64,000 bases of DNA, taken from CAYPHY01 sp964410625. GTDB lineage: Bacteria; Chloroflexota; Anaerolineae; Promineifilales; Promineifilaceae. The notes beneath the pieces are model-generated. The model saw only the letters and a program-made list of their open reading frames with translations, was not told the origin of the DNA and searched no databases. The stretch is from assembly GCA_964410625.1 (NCBI GenBank), contig CAYPHY010000005.1, positions 124,001 to 188,000 of the forward strand. Direction: 5' to 3'. Positions 48,156 to 57,664 of the stretch are shown one piece after another (the first letter of the stretch is position 1; every line of letters starts with the position of its first letter). A program made the position numbers and the translations under genes.

Positions 48156-50636
48156 ATGATGCGATTTGATAAATTTACTGAACGTGCCCAGGACGCGGCC
48201 GCGCGTGCCTATGAGATCGTCCAACGCTACCAGCATACCCAGGTGGACACGGAGCATGTCTTCATGGCGTTGTTGGAGCAGCCGGAAGGCACAGTGCCGC
48301 AAATCCTGGAAGCCCTGACGGTGGACGCCAATTCGATGCGCGACCGGCTGGACCGGGAGTTGCGCTCTAGCCCGAAGGTGTCGGTTTATGGCGGGGGTGT
48401 GGGGCAAATCTTTTACACGCCACGCATTCGCACCGTCCTCGAACTGTCACAGGGCGAGGCGAACCGGCTGAAGGATGAGTTCATCTCTACCGAACACATC
48501 TTCCTCGCCATCCTCAGCGAGCGCAACACCCCCTCCTCGCGTATTTTGGGGGAGTTTGGGGTCAACCGCGACCGTGTGTTGGAGGCAATCAAGGAGCTGC
48601 GTGGCGGCCAGCGTGTGACCAGCCGCCAGACGGAGAGCCGCTACCGTACCCTGGAGAAGTATAGCCGCGACCTGACGCAATTGGCGCGGGAGGGGAAGCT
48701 CGATCCGGTGATCGGCCGCGACGATGAAATCCTGCGCGTCATCCAGGTACTCAGCCGGCGGACAAAGAACAACCCGGTGCTGATCGGCGAGGCGGGCGTA
48801 GGCAAGACGGCCATCGTCGAAGGGCTGGCACAAAAGATCAACGCCAGCGACGTGCCGGAGAACTTGCTCAACAAGCGCGTCGTCTCCCTCGACCTGGGGG
48901 CGATGATCGCCGGTAGCCGTTTCCGCGGCGAATTTGAAGAGCGACTGAAGGCGTCAATGGAGGAAATCCAACGCGCCCAGGGAGAGATCATCCTTTTCAT
49001 TGACGAGCTACACACCGTCATCGGCGCGGGGTCGGCGCAAGGGGCGATGGATGCCAGCAATATGCTCAAGCCCGCCCTGGCACGTGGCGAACTGCAATGT
49101 GTCGGCGCGACGACGCTGGACGAGTATCGCCAGTATATTGAACGCGACAGCGCGTTGGAGCGTCGTTTTGCCCCCGTCTTTGTGGATGAGCCGTCGGTCG
49201 AAGACACGATTGATATGCTGCATGGGCTGCGCGAGCGTTATGAGGCGCATCATGGCATCGTCTTCTCTGACCCGGCATTGACGGCCGCCGCCAAACTGGC
49301 CGACCGCTATGTCACCGACCGTCGCCTGCCGGATAAGGCGATTGATCTGATGGACGAGGCGGCCGCCAAACTGCGCGTCGCGCTACACACACTCCCGGCC
49401 GATTTGAAAGAGGCGAAGAAGCAGATTGATAAGCTGGCGGCCGAAGAGGAAGAGGCCAGCGCGGTGCGTGACTATGAACGCGCCCAGACCAGCAAGGCGG
49501 AACGGTTGCGCCTGGAAGGGGAGTTCAACGAGCAACGGGAGGCGTGGCGTGCAGAACACAAACTGGATGAAGTGGTAGACGAGGACGACGTGGCCGAAGT
49601 GGTGGCTGCCTGGACGGGTATTCCGGTACGGCAGATGATGGAAACGGAGGCCGAGAAGTTGCTGCACATGGAAGAGCGGCTGCATGAGCGAATTGTCGGC
49701 CAGGACCGGGCGATTACCGCGCTGGCGGATGCGATTCGCCGCAGCCGGTCGGGTCTGAGCGATCCGCGACGGCCGTTAGGTTCTTTCATCTTCCTCGGTA
49801 GCTCCGGCGTGGGCAAGACGGAACTGGCGAAGGCGTTGGCCGAGTTTATGTTCGACGACGAGGACGCGCTGATCCGCATTGACATGAGCGAGTACCGCGA
49901 ACAGCATACGGTCAGCCGTCTCTTTGGCGCGCCCCCTGGCTATGTGGGGTATGAGCAGGGCGGACAGTTGACGGAAGCGGTGCGCCGTCGCCCCTACTCA
50001 GTCGTGCTGTTTGACGAAATCGAGAAGGCGCATCCTGATGTATGGAATGCGTTGTTGCAGTTGTTGGATGACGGCCGTCTGACCGATGGACAGGGGCGCG
50101 TGGTCAACTTCCGCAATGCGGTGATTGTGATGACCAGCAACATCGGCACTTCCTTTGTGAAGCGGTCGGGCGCGCTGGGCTTTGCTGGAATGCGCGACGC
50201 TGAAGAGCAAGAGACCCACAAGCGGATTGACGAGGCACTGAAGAAGACCTTCCGGCCGGAGTTCATCAACCGTATTGACGAGATCATCATCTTCGAGCCG
50301 TTGAGCAACGAGGATGTGGTGGAGATTGTCAAGCTACAAATGAAGGATGTGCAGGAACGGTTGTCGGAGCAAGGCAATCTGAGCATCGAACTGACAGACG
50401 CGGCGCAGCAATGGCTGGCAAACCAGGGGTTTGATAAGGACTTTGGGGCGCGGCCGTTGAAGCGAGCGATCCAACGCTATGTCGAAAGCCCACTGTCGGT
50501 GCGCTTGCTGCGTGGCGAATTCAAGAGTGGCGACCGCGTGCGGATTGATGTGGAAGATGATCAGCTAACCTTCACGCTGCTGGAAAGCGGCCCATTGGTA
50601 GAACAGCCGGTGGAAGAGCTGGTTGAAGTCGAATAA
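48156..50636 (+). CDS. clpC: ATP-dependent Clp protease ATP-binding subunit ClpC
   Basis: 826 residues from ATG 48156 (GAAGGA upstream). Two Clp-N repeats (about 1-140: TERAQDAAARAYEIVQRYQH), AAA+ domain 1 with GEAGVGKT, LDLGAMIAGSRFRGEFEERL, IDELHTVIGAG, a short middle region with UVR-like AAEEEEASAVRDYERAQTSK (typical of ClpC, not ClpB), and domain 2 with GSSGVGKTELAKAL, ending LRLLRGEFKSGDRVR. It unfolds proteins for ClpP. No mcsA/mcsB or ctsR is adjacent, so heat-shock control by CtsR is not evident. Confidence 0.95.
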   Translation: MMRFDKFTERAQDAAARAYEIVQRYQHTQVDTEHVFMALLEQPEGTVPQILEALTVDANSMRDRLDRELRSSPKVSVYGGGVGQIFYTPRIRTVLELSQGEANRLKDEFISTEHIFLAILSERNTPSSRILGEFGVNRDRVLEAIKELRGGQRVTSRQTESRYRTLEKYSRDLTQLAREGKLDPVIGRDDEILRVIQVLSRRTKNNPVLIGEAGVGKTAIVEGLAQKINASDVPENLLNKRVVSLDLGAMIAGSRFRGEFEERLKASMEEIQRAQGEIILFIDELHTVIGAGSAQGAMDASNMLKPALARGELQCVGATTLDEYRQYIERDSALERRFAPVFVDEPSVEDTIDMLHGLRERYEAHHGIVFSDPALTAAAKLADRYVTDRRLPDKAIDLMDEAAAKLRVALHTLPADLKEAKKQIDKLAAEEEEASAVRDYERAQTSKAERLRLEGEFNEQREAWRAEHKLDEVVDEDDVAEVVAAWTGIPVRQMMETEAEKLLHMEERLHERIVGQDRAITALADAIRRSRSGLSDPRRPLGSFIFLGSSGVGKTELAKALAEFMFDDEDALIRIDMSEYREQHTVSRLFGAPPGYVGYEQGGQLTEAVRRRPYSVVLFDEIEKAHPDVWNALLQLLDDGRLTDGQGRVVNFRNAVIVMTSNIGTSFVKRSGALGFAGMRDAEEQETHKRIDEALKKTFRPEFINRIDEIIIFEPLSNEDVVEIVKLQMKDVQERLSEQGNLSIELTDAAQQWLANQGFDKDFGARPLKRAIQRYVESPLSVRLLRGEFKSGDRVRIDVEDDQLTFTLLESGPLVEQPVEELVEVE

Positions 50637-50647
50637 GCTTAGTCGCT

Positions 50648-50718
50648 TTGACACGAATTTCACGAATAACACGAACTCTATCTCTTGTTTTCGTGAAATT
50701 CGTGTCATTCGTGTCGAA
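50648..50718. repeat. Word-iterated hairpin, GACACGAATTTCACGAAT family
   Basis: TTGACACGAATTTCACGAAT pairs with ATTCGTGTCATTCGTGTCGA. Located just after the clpC stop. Confidence 0.8.
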
Positions 50719-50751
50719 GAATTTATTAGTTGGGCGACTCCTGTAAATTTT

Positions 50752-50796
50752 AGAAACCGGGTTTCTGTGCTAAAATAGCCAAGAAACCCGGTTTTT
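50752..50796. repeat. AGAAACCGGGTTTCT hairpin family, copy 3
   Basis: AGAAACCGGGTTTCT on the left and AAGAAACCCGGTTTTTG on the right pair; T-run follows. It may terminate clpC. Confidence 0.75.
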
Positions 50797-50859
50797 GTTT
50801 TGGAGAACCTTTCAGCAATTTCACCCCTTGTCCCGCGCCATTGATTCATTGGAGTCCCC

Positions 50860-52170
50860 ATGCCCATCCAGAACCGCGAGATTGAAACGCTCCCCCGCCC
50901 GGAAATGCAGCAGTTGCAGGTGCGGCGGTTGCGCGAATTGATCGGCCGCCTCCAGGCAACCTCCCCCTTCTACCAACGCAAGCTGGCCGCCGCGCAGGTG
51001 ACGGCTGGGCAGATCAACTCCTTAGATGACTTAAAACGCCTACCCTTTACTGAAAAAGCCGATTTCCGCGACCACTACCCCTTTGGCCTATTGACGGTTC
51101 CAATGGAGAAAGTGGAGCGTGTTCACGCCTCCTCCGGCACGACGGGCAAGCCAACCGTTAGCGCTTATAGTCGCGCCGATTTAGCCTTATGGGCGGAGGT
51201 GATGAGTCGTACCTTAGCCATTGCCGGGGTGACGGCTGCCGACATCGTCCACAATGCCTATGGCTATGGGCTGTTTACCGGGGGGCTTGGCGTCCACATC
51301 GGTGCGGAGCAGATCGGCTGCGCGGTGGTTCCCATATCCGGCGGCTTCACCAAACGACAGGTGATGTTGCTCGAGGATTTTGGCGCGACGGTGCTGACCT
51401 GTACCCCCTCCTATGCGTTGGTCATTGCCGACGAGGCGGCCGCGCAAGGAATTGACATCCCCACCCGCTTTAAGTTACGCACCGGCATCTTTGGCGCGGA
51501 ACCGTGGACAGAAGCGATGCGTCAAGCGATTGAGGAACGGCTGAACCTGAAAGCGTTGAACATCTATGGCCTGACCGAAATCATTGGGCCAGGGGTAGCA
51601 CAAGAGTGCGAACAACAAAACGGTATGCATCTCTTTGAAGATGTCTTTCTGCCGGAGATAATCAACCCGGATACGGGTGAATCACTTCCTTATGGCGAGG
51701 AAGGGGAACTGGTCATTACCACTTTAACGAAAGAGGCGATGCCCGTCATTCGTTATCGCACCCGCGACCGCACGCGGCTGATGGCCGAGCCGTGCGCTTG
51801 CGGCCGAACGCTGGTGCGGATGGATCGCATTGTCGGCCGCACCGACGATATGCTCATTGTGCGCGGGGTCAATGTCTTTCCGCAGTTGATCGAGCGCACC
51901 TTGCTGGAAATTGAGGATGTAGAGCCACATTACCAGATTGTGATCGATCGGCCGAAGAATTTGCTGGATACGCTTGAAATTCGCGTCGAGGCCAGTCCAC
52001 GTTTGTTTAATCCGGTGGACACCGCCCAACTCGATGCCTTACAAGCGCGGGTGCAACAACTCTTAAATGAAGTGCTGGGCGTGGCGGTGACGGTTACGCT
52101 GATGGCTCCGATGGGTGTCCAACGTTCCGAAGGCAAAGCCCGCCGCGTCATTGACCGCCGCGACCTGTAG
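50860..52170 (+). CDS. paaK: Phenylacetate-CoA ligase
   Basis: 436 residues. PaaK activates phenylacetate with ATP and CoA. Motifs: ASSGTTGKPTVSAY (ATP/AMP binding), SGGFTKRQVMLLEDFGATVL, YGLTEIIGPGVAQEC, TTLTKEAMPVIRYRTRDRTR, GRTDDMLIVRGVNVFP. The start ATG follows GGAG. The genes after it (enoyl-CoA hydratase, 3-hydroxyacyl-CoA dehydrogenase, thiolase) are the beta-oxidation part of the same pathway. No ring epoxidase (PaaABCDE) or PaaZ is in the window, so the route may be aerobic with genes elsewhere or serve another arylacid. Confidence 0.95.
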   Translation: MPIQNREIETLPRPEMQQLQVRRLRELIGRLQATSPFYQRKLAAAQVTAGQINSLDDLKRLPFTEKADFRDHYPFGLLTVPMEKVERVHASSGTTGKPTVSAYSRADLALWAEVMSRTLAIAGVTAADIVHNAYGYGLFTGGLGVHIGAEQIGCAVVPISGGFTKRQVMLLEDFGATVLTCTPSYALVIADEAAAQGIDIPTRFKLRTGIFGAEPWTEAMRQAIEERLNLKALNIYGLTEIIGPGVAQECEQQNGMHLFEDVFLPEIINPDTGESLPYGEEGELVITTLTKEAMPVIRYRTRDRTRLMAEPCACGRTLVRMDRIVGRTDDMLIVRGVNVFPQLIERTLLEIEDVEPHYQIVIDRPKNLLDTLEIRVEASPRLFNPVDTAQLDALQARVQQLLNEVLGVAVTVTLMAPMGVQRSEGKARRVIDRRDL

Positions 52171-52228
52171 CATGATTTGCTACATCGTGAGCTTCAAGCA
52201 AGTTCTCGTAAGGCAGCCGTATTCGCTA

Positions 52229-52257
52229 GACAATCCAGAGGATTGTCGCTACGGTTA
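52229..52257. repeat. Single arm of the GACAATCC-n3-GGATTGTC palindrome repeat
   Basis: GACAATCCAGAGGATTGTCG at 52229 matches the right arm at 1677-1699 (GACAATCCGGAGGATTGTCG) with one change, and the flank GCTACGGTT is also shared. Confidence 0.8.
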
Positions 52258-52293
52258 CAGATAAATCGCTCAATAGTTTGAGGAGTCAAGGGA

Positions 52294-53082
52294 ATGGCTG
52301 AATATGAAACGATAGTCGTTGAACAGGAAGCGGGCGTCACAACTATTACGCTTAATCGCCCGGATAAATACAACGCCTTAAACAAGCTCGTGGCGAAAGA
52401 ACTAATTTCCGTATTTAAGGAAGCACAGCGTAGCGAGGCGATTCGCTGCCTGCTGCTCACGGGTGCGGGCAAGGGGTTTTGCGCCGGGCAAGACTTGGGC
52501 GATTCCGAAGGCCGCAGCAACGACTTCTCTTTCCGCGAGCATTTGCAGGAAAGTTATAACAAAATGGTCTCCTGGATGCGCTCGTTGGAAAAGCCGATTG
52601 TCGTCGCCATCAATGGCGCGTGTGTTGGTGCGGGGTTGGGGCTGGCCTTAGCGGGCGACATTCGCTACGCTTCCGACCAGGCCAAATTTCGCTCGGCGTT
52701 CATCGGCATTGGCCTCGCCCCTGATTCTGGGGTCAGCTACTGGCTGCCACGGCTGATCGGCCCGGCACGCGCGGCCGAAATGCTCTTCACCAACGACCTG
52801 GTAGACGCGGTAACGGCCGCGCAATGGGGAATGATCAACAAAGTCCTGCCCCACGACCAACTCCTTCCCGCTGCCAAAGCGTTGGCACTGAAACTGGCTG
52901 CCGGGCCAACGCGCGGCATTGGCCTGAGCAAACGCGCTCTCAACCACGCCTGGGATGCCTCCTTTAGCGAACAGCTAGATTATGAAGCACAGTTGCAGGA
53001 GATTGCCGGGCATACGGCCGATTACCGCGAAGGGGTGGCGGCGTTTCGGGAGAAGCGGGAAGTGCGGTTTACGGGAAGATGA
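52294..53082 (+). CDS. Enoyl-CoA hydratase/isomerase (PaaG/PaaF-like)
   Basis: 262 residues. Crotonase fold with oxyanion-hole segments LLTGAGKGFCAGQDLGD and AINGACVGAGLGLALAGDIR; LAPDSGVSYWLPRLIG and the C-terminal IAGHTADYREGVAAF. It hydrates or isomerises acyl-CoA intermediates of phenylacetate breakdown. The catalytic Glu of hydratases in the second loop is not the usual one (AGLGL rather than E), and the GVSYWLP after it carries D of PDSG, as in PaaG isomerases. It follows paaK by about 120 bases. Confidence 0.88.
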   Translation: MAEYETIVVEQEAGVTTITLNRPDKYNALNKLVAKELISVFKEAQRSEAIRCLLLTGAGKGFCAGQDLGDSEGRSNDFSFREHLQESYNKMVSWMRSLEKPIVVAINGACVGAGLGLALAGDIRYASDQAKFRSAFIGIGLAPDSGVSYWLPRLIGPARAAEMLFTNDLVDAVTAAQWGMINKVLPHDQLLPAAKALALKLAAGPTRGIGLSKRALNHAWDASFSEQLDYEAQLQEIAGHTADYREGVAAFREKREVRFTGR

Positions 53083-53089
53083 GATTGAG

Positions 53090-53197
53090 AGATTGGTGTA
53101 TTAGTATATTGGCATATTGGTTTATTGGTTGTTGACGACGATTCGTTAATAGACGACTATACCAATACACAAATACACCACTACACCACTAACCATA
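53090..53197. repeat. Word-iterated hairpin, ATTGGTGTATTAGTATATTGG family
   Basis: GATTGGTGTATTAGTATATT and GGCATATTGGTTTATTGG on the left face TATACCAATACACAAATACA and CCACTACACCACTAACCA on the right. It fills the gap between the hydratase and the dehydrogenase. Confidence 0.8.
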
Positions 53198-53199
53198 TT

Positions 53200-54048
53200 A
53201 TGACTATCAATACAGTGAGCGTCATCGGCGCGGGGACGATGGGGGCGGGGATTGCCCAGGCGACGGCTTTGGCCGGGTATCCTGTGCTTCTTTATGATTT
53301 GCAGGAAGAGATTTTAACCCGCGCCCGAAATAATATTGTAAAATCAATCAACAAAGGCGTGGAGCTGGGGAAGACGGCCGCCACCATCGCCGAGGCAGCC
53401 CAGGACGCGCTGCACTTAACAACCAGCCTGGAGGACACGGCCGCGGCCGACTTGATCATCGAAGCCGCGCCGGAGAAGATGACGCTCAAGCGCGAGCTGT
53501 TTCAACGTTTAGACGCGGCCGCGCCAGCGCAGACCATTCTCGCCAGCAACACCTCCAGCCTGAGCATCAGCGCATTGGCCGCCGTCACCCAACGGCCGTC
53601 GCAGGTGATCGGCCTACACTTCTTCAACCCCGCCCACATTATGAAGCTGGTCGAACTGATTCGCGGCGACGAGACGGGCGAGGAAACGGTGGCGGCTTGC
53701 CAGGCGTATGTGGAGCGATTGGGCAAAACGGCCGTCCTCTGCACCGACACCCCCGCCTTTATCGTCAATCGGGTGGCGCGGCCATTTTATGGCGAGGCGT
53801 TCCGTTTGTTGGGCGAACAGGCGGCCGATGTGGAGACGATTGATAAATTGATTAAGTCGCTCGGCTTTCGCATGGGGCCGTTTGAGTTGATTGACCTGAT
53901 CGGCTGCGATATTAATCTAGCCGTGACCCAATCGGTCTATGACGCCTACTTTCAAGAGCCGCGCTACCGGCCGCATCCCATCCAGCAGCGCATGGTAGAC
54001 AGCAACCGCCTCGGCCGCAAAACCGGACGAGGTTTTTATGAATATTAA
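53200..54048 (+). CDS. 3-hydroxyacyl-CoA dehydrogenase
   Basis: 282 residues from ATG 53200 (the frame is open upstream through the repeat). NAD-binding GAGTMGAGIAQATALAG, catalytic loop SNTSSLSISALAA, HFFNPAHIMKLVE and the C-terminal FYGEAFRLLGE, GPFELIDLIG are all present. It oxidises 3-hydroxyacyl-CoA in phenylacetate/beta-oxidation. Full family length. The repeat leaves no room for a long leader. Confidence 0.93.
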   Translation: MTINTVSVIGAGTMGAGIAQATALAGYPVLLYDLQEEILTRARNNIVKSINKGVELGKTAATIAEAAQDALHLTTSLEDTAAADLIIEAAPEKMTLKRELFQRLDAAAPAQTILASNTSSLSISALAAVTQRPSQVIGLHFFNPAHIMKLVELIRGDETGEETVAACQAYVERLGKTAVLCTDTPAFIVNRVARPFYGEAFRLLGEQAADVETIDKLIKSLGFRMGPFELIDLIGCDINLAVTQSVYDAYFQEPRYRPHPIQQRMVDSNRLGRKTGRGFYEY

Positions 54049-54051
54049 AGG

Positions 54052-54146
54052 CGGACGCAGATTATCGCTGATGAAACGCAGATGAACGCAGATTTCTTAT
54101 AAAAGATCAGCGTTTATCTGCGTAGTATCTGCGGAAATCAGCGTCC
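54052..54146. repeat. Word-iterated hairpin, ACGCAGATTATCGCTGATG family
   Basis: GGACGCAGATTATCGCTGAT at the left pairs with ATCAGCGT...ATCTGCGTAGTATCTGCGG and GCGTCC at the right: full two-armed member of the ACGCAGAT family. Confidence 0.85.
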
Positions 54147-54155
54147 CTCTGGAGA

Positions 54156-55439
54156 ATGAACCAAATGACAGATGTTGTGATTGTCAATGCAGTACGCACA
54201 CCCATCGGACGGCATGGGGGTGTGCTTTCGGCCGTGCGGCCGGATGATCTGGCGGCGTTGGTGCTGCGCGAGGTGGTCGAGCGAACGGGGATTGATCCGG
54301 CGGAGGTGGAGGAAGTGTACCTAGGCTGTGCCAATCAGGCTGGTGAGGACAACCGCAATGTGGCACGCATGGCGACGCTGTTGGCCGGTTTTCCGCAGGA
54401 GGTAGCGGCCGTGACCGTCAATCGTCTCTGCGCCAGCGGACTGAACGCGATTAACCAGGCAGCGCGGGCAATTAAAGCGGGCGAAGGGGAGGTCTACATC
54501 GCCGGTGGCGTCGAGTCCATGACCCGCGCCCCCTACTCCATCCCCAAGAACTCACAGGCATGGGGGCCGTCGGGCAACATCACCGGCTGGGATACGACGC
54601 TGGGCTGGCGTTATCCCAATCCAAAGATGGAAACCCTATTTCCCCTGGAGGCGATGGGGGAAACGGCCGAAAACATCTTCGACCTGAGTTGCGACGGGCA
54701 GATCGAAGGGGGGCCAATCGGCCGCGAGGAGCAAGACGCCTTTGCGCTGGAGAGCCAGTGGCGGGCTTGCCAGGCGATCAACAACGGCTATTTTAAGGCG
54801 GAGATTGTGCCGGTTCCCATCCCCCAACGTCGGGGGAACCCCATCCTGGTGGATACAGACGAACATCCGCGCATTAAGCGGACGGCCGATGGCGGCTATG
54901 AGCTGGATACGAGCATGGAACTCCTGGCAAAACTGCGCCCCGCTTTTCGCAAGGGTGGGTCGGTGACGGCCGGGAACAGTAGCGGTCTCAACGATGGGGC
55001 GGCGGCCGTTTTGCTGATGTCGGCCGAGCGGGCGGCGGCGTTGGGGCTGAAGCCGCTGGCGCGTTGGGTGGCCTCTGGCGCGGCTGGGGTAGACCCGCGT
55101 GTGATGGGCCTGGGGCCGGTGAACGCCACGCGCAAAGCGTTACAGCGGGCCAGGCTGGCGATGGAGGATATTGATCTCTTTGAACTCAACGAGGCGTTTG
55201 CGGTGCAGGCGTTGGCGGTGATGCGCGAACTGGGGATGCCCCACGACATTACCAATGTCAATGGCGGGGCGATTGCCCTCGGCCACCCCCTCGGTTGTTC
55301 CGGCGCGAGATTGGTAGCGACGCTGCTCCACGAGATGCAGCGGCGTTCGGCCGAAGGGCAGTCAATGCGCTATGGTCTGGCAACCCTTTGTGTTGGCGTG
55401 GGACAGGGCGAGGCCACTGTTTTTGAATACCTGCCGTAA
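54156..55439 (+). CDS. paaJ: Thiolase (3-oxoacyl-CoA/acetyl-CoA acyltransferase, PaaJ-like)
   Basis: 427 residues (ATG 54156, or ATG three codons later). Catalytic Cys in VNRLCASGLNAINQA, GGVESMTRAPY, NEAFAVQALAVMRELG, His in NGGAIALGHPLGCSGARL and CVGVGQGEA near the C-terminus. It cleaves 3-oxoadipyl-CoA-type or 3-oxoacyl-CoA intermediates. The 54 kb neighbours make the phenylacetate route likely, but a general thiolase is possible. GGAGAATGAACC upstream is a good ribosome binding site. Confidence 0.93.
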   Translation: MNQMTDVVIVNAVRTPIGRHGGVLSAVRPDDLAALVLREVVERTGIDPAEVEEVYLGCANQAGEDNRNVARMATLLAGFPQEVAAVTVNRLCASGLNAINQAARAIKAGEGEVYIAGGVESMTRAPYSIPKNSQAWGPSGNITGWDTTLGWRYPNPKMETLFPLEAMGETAENIFDLSCDGQIEGGPIGREEQDAFALESQWRACQAINNGYFKAEIVPVPIPQRRGNPILVDTDEHPRIKRTADGGYELDTSMELLAKLRPAFRKGGSVTAGNSSGLNDGAAAVLLMSAERAAALGLKPLARWVASGAAGVDPRVMGLGPVNATRKALQRARLAMEDIDLFELNEAFAVQALAVMRELGMPHDITNVNGGAIALGHPLGCSGARLVATLLHEMQRRSAEGQSMRYGLATLCVGVGQGEATVFEYLP

Positions 55440-55516
55440 ATATATGGCTATAGTGGCGTTATCCAATCTGAACTGCTACCCGACTTACGTATCCCTCCCG
55501 CCGATATTTGCCCTGC

Positions 55517-57406
55517 CTAGTTGCTATAACTCCCCAACAAGTCGCTCGCTTCGAACACATCCAGCGATAGTAGATGACCGCCGCCGATGTTGAGCAGGAG
55601 GCGGCCGTCTACACCCTCCATCCATGTATCACTCGCCACAAACGTTCTTGAACCGCCATGAAAGAGATGAGTCAGGTTGCCCTGTAGCGTGTCAATGGCA
55701 TAGAGGGCGAGCGTGCCGTCATCTTCGTTGCCTGATTGAGCGATGAGGTAGGGGAGGTCGCCGATCAGCAGCAAGGAGACGCGGCCGTTAAGCAGCCCGC
55801 GATAGGAACGCTCCCAGCGCAGAGAGCCATCGCTGTTGAAGGCGAGGAGGCGACTGTCGGCGCGATCACTGTGGGCGAGAAGTAAGCCACCATCGGGCAG
55901 GACAACCCCGTCCCCCTGGGCTAGTGAGCCGGGGGGTAGAGGGTAGTGGAGAACGGCCGTTTGCGTGGCCTCGTCCAGCCGGTACAGACCGTCACGGCTA
56001 TAAAGCCATGCCCGTTCTGAAGCGATAATCGGATAACCTTCGGCCGGGGCTTTCCAGGCTTGCGGGCCGGATTCGTCCAGTCGCCAAAGGGGGTTCACGC
56101 CGATGGTAGAGAGGAACAGTTGATTGTCGCTACTTGCCCAGGCGAAGGGGGCAACGGCCGTCCGTTCACTCCAGCGGGTCTGGCCGTCGGCGTTGATCAG
56201 ACTCATCCATTGCCGGGCGACGACGACCACGCCACCGTGAGGAAAGGGGATCAAGGTAGGCGTGTTGAGGCTGGTGTCAAGTTCAATCTCCCACAGGGGA
56301 GCGAAGGAAGGCGCGGCCGCCGTTTGCCCCTCTGCGTCCACTAAGCTCAACGCTTCCAACCGGCCGGTATGGCGGGATAGATAGAGCAACGGCCGTTGCG
56401 TGTCGAGTGTAGCGTTGGTGATCAGCCCTCCTTCGTCGTAGCGCCACCGTTCGCGGCCGTCGGCCAGATTGAGGCCAACGACGGCAGAGCCTTCGAGGAG
56501 GACCAGCGTGTCGTTGTTGAAAACACCAACTTCTTTTGAGCCGCCAACCTGCGTGCTGGCGGGCGGCCGAACCCACTGTACACCGGGTGATGTGGTCAGG
56601 CGTTGGTTCCATATGTACTGCGAAGGGGGGAGCCAACCGGCGGTTGTTGGGTCGTCGGGCCAATAGCCCGTCAGCGGCGCATAGGGGGATTGGGTACGGA
56701 TTTCAAAGTGTAGATGGGGGGAGCTGCGCGGCCGTCCGATCACGGCAACTTGTTGACCACGTGTGACGCATTGCCCCGCTTGCAGCGTCACGCTCGGCGG
56801 GTCGAGATGGCCGTAGAAGGAGAGGACGGTGCTGCCGTCGGCGAAGGTGTGTTGGATGATGATTACTCCTTTGTCGCGGTTCCAACCCTCCGGTTCGGCA
56901 TACGTCACCAGACCATGACCAATGCTGTGGACGGGGCGGCCGAAGCTGGTGTTGCGGCCGTTGCCCCACCACCAATCTTCCCCGGCATGGTATTTAGCGA
57001 CGCTGCTGCGATAGCGGGCGAAGTTGCCGCCACCGCCGAAGATGTTTTCCCCTTCCGGGGGGTTCAGCGGAAAGTCGAGGATGTCCACCACGCCACAGGC
57101 GGCCAGGCCGGAAGGGACGGGTGTGGTCAGGCGCGGGGCGCGAGGGTCGCCGCTGACGGTCAGCGGGACGGCCGTTGCCGTTGGTGTGGGTGTGATCGTC
57201 GGCGTGGGCGTAGAGGTCGGGGTAAAAGTAGCCGTTGGTGGTAGTGTAGGCGTTGGGGTTGCTTCCGTTGTTGGTGGCGAAGTGGTCTGACCGGCAGGCA
57301 CAGAGGCTGTTGCCAGCGACAGGTCAGCCGTCCCACTGGAGTCGGCTTGCCGACAGGCGGAAATCAATAAGATAACCAGAGCAAAAAGGAGATATGAACG
57401 CATCAT
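55517..57406 (-). CDS. M23 peptidase lipoprotein fused to PQQ-type beta-propeller
   Basis: 629 residues. Lipobox LLISAC at the N-terminus, Pro/Thr-rich spacer, then an M23-like domain (about 110-270): KYHAGEDWWWGNGR with the HxxxD zinc ligands, FYGHLDPPSVTL and PHLHFEIR (HLH). C-terminal half (about 290-620) is a beta-propeller of PQQ/WD-like blades: VVGLNLADGRERWRYDEGG, WEIELDTSLNTP, WSERTAVAPF, LRWERSYRG. M23 enzymes cut peptidoglycan cross-links; the propeller likely binds a partner or the wall. Expected location: outer face of the membrane. Confidence 0.88.
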   Translation of the reverse strand: MMRSYLLFALVILLISACRQADSSGTADLSLATASVPAGQTTSPPTTEATPTPTLPPTATFTPTSTPTPTITPTPTATAVPLTVSGDPRAPRLTTPVPSGLAACGVVDILDFPLNPPEGENIFGGGGNFARYRSSVAKYHAGEDWWWGNGRNTSFGRPVHSIGHGLVTYAEPEGWNRDKGVIIIQHTFADGSTVLSFYGHLDPPSVTLQAGQCVTRGQQVAVIGRPRSSPHLHFEIRTQSPYAPLTGYWPDDPTTAGWLPPSQYIWNQRLTTSPGVQWVRPPASTQVGGSKEVGVFNNDTLVLLEGSAVVGLNLADGRERWRYDEGGLITNATLDTQRPLLYLSRHTGRLEALSLVDAEGQTAAAPSFAPLWEIELDTSLNTPTLIPFPHGGVVVVARQWMSLINADGQTRWSERTAVAPFAWASSDNQLFLSTIGVNPLWRLDESGPQAWKAPAEGYPIIASERAWLYSRDGLYRLDEATQTAVLHYPLPPGSLAQGDGVVLPDGGLLLAHSDRADSRLLAFNSDGSLRWERSYRGLLNGRVSLLLIGDLPYLIAQSGNEDDGTLALYAIDTLQGNLTHLFHGGSRTFVASDTWMEGVDGRLLLNIGGGHLLSLDVFEASDLLGSYSN

Positions 57407-57602
57407 GAGCTATTGTCAAGAGACCTCAGAGGTCTAGACAGTGGCTCTATTATGGGGGAAAGTACGGCCGTGACCAAGCGTTTTTAAGCAAAGAATATAT
57501 TTCGCGTTGGGAGAAATTGGGGTAGAATTTCTGATCCACGAATTTGCACGAATCTACACGAATGAGGTCTGTTCGTTGATTCGTAACAGTCAACAGACGC
57601 AG

Positions 57603-57650
57603 CATGAGAGATAATCCGCGTCATCTGCGTTTTAGCCGCGTAACTATTTT
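57603..57650. repeat. Half-hairpin, ACGCAGAT family, upstream of the SDR gene
   Basis: ATAATCCGCGTCATCTGCGT then TTTAGCCGCGTAACTATTTT, ending just before GAAGGAGATAGCG and the ATG at 57665. Confidence 0.7.
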
Positions 57651-57664
57651 CGAAGGAGATAGCG

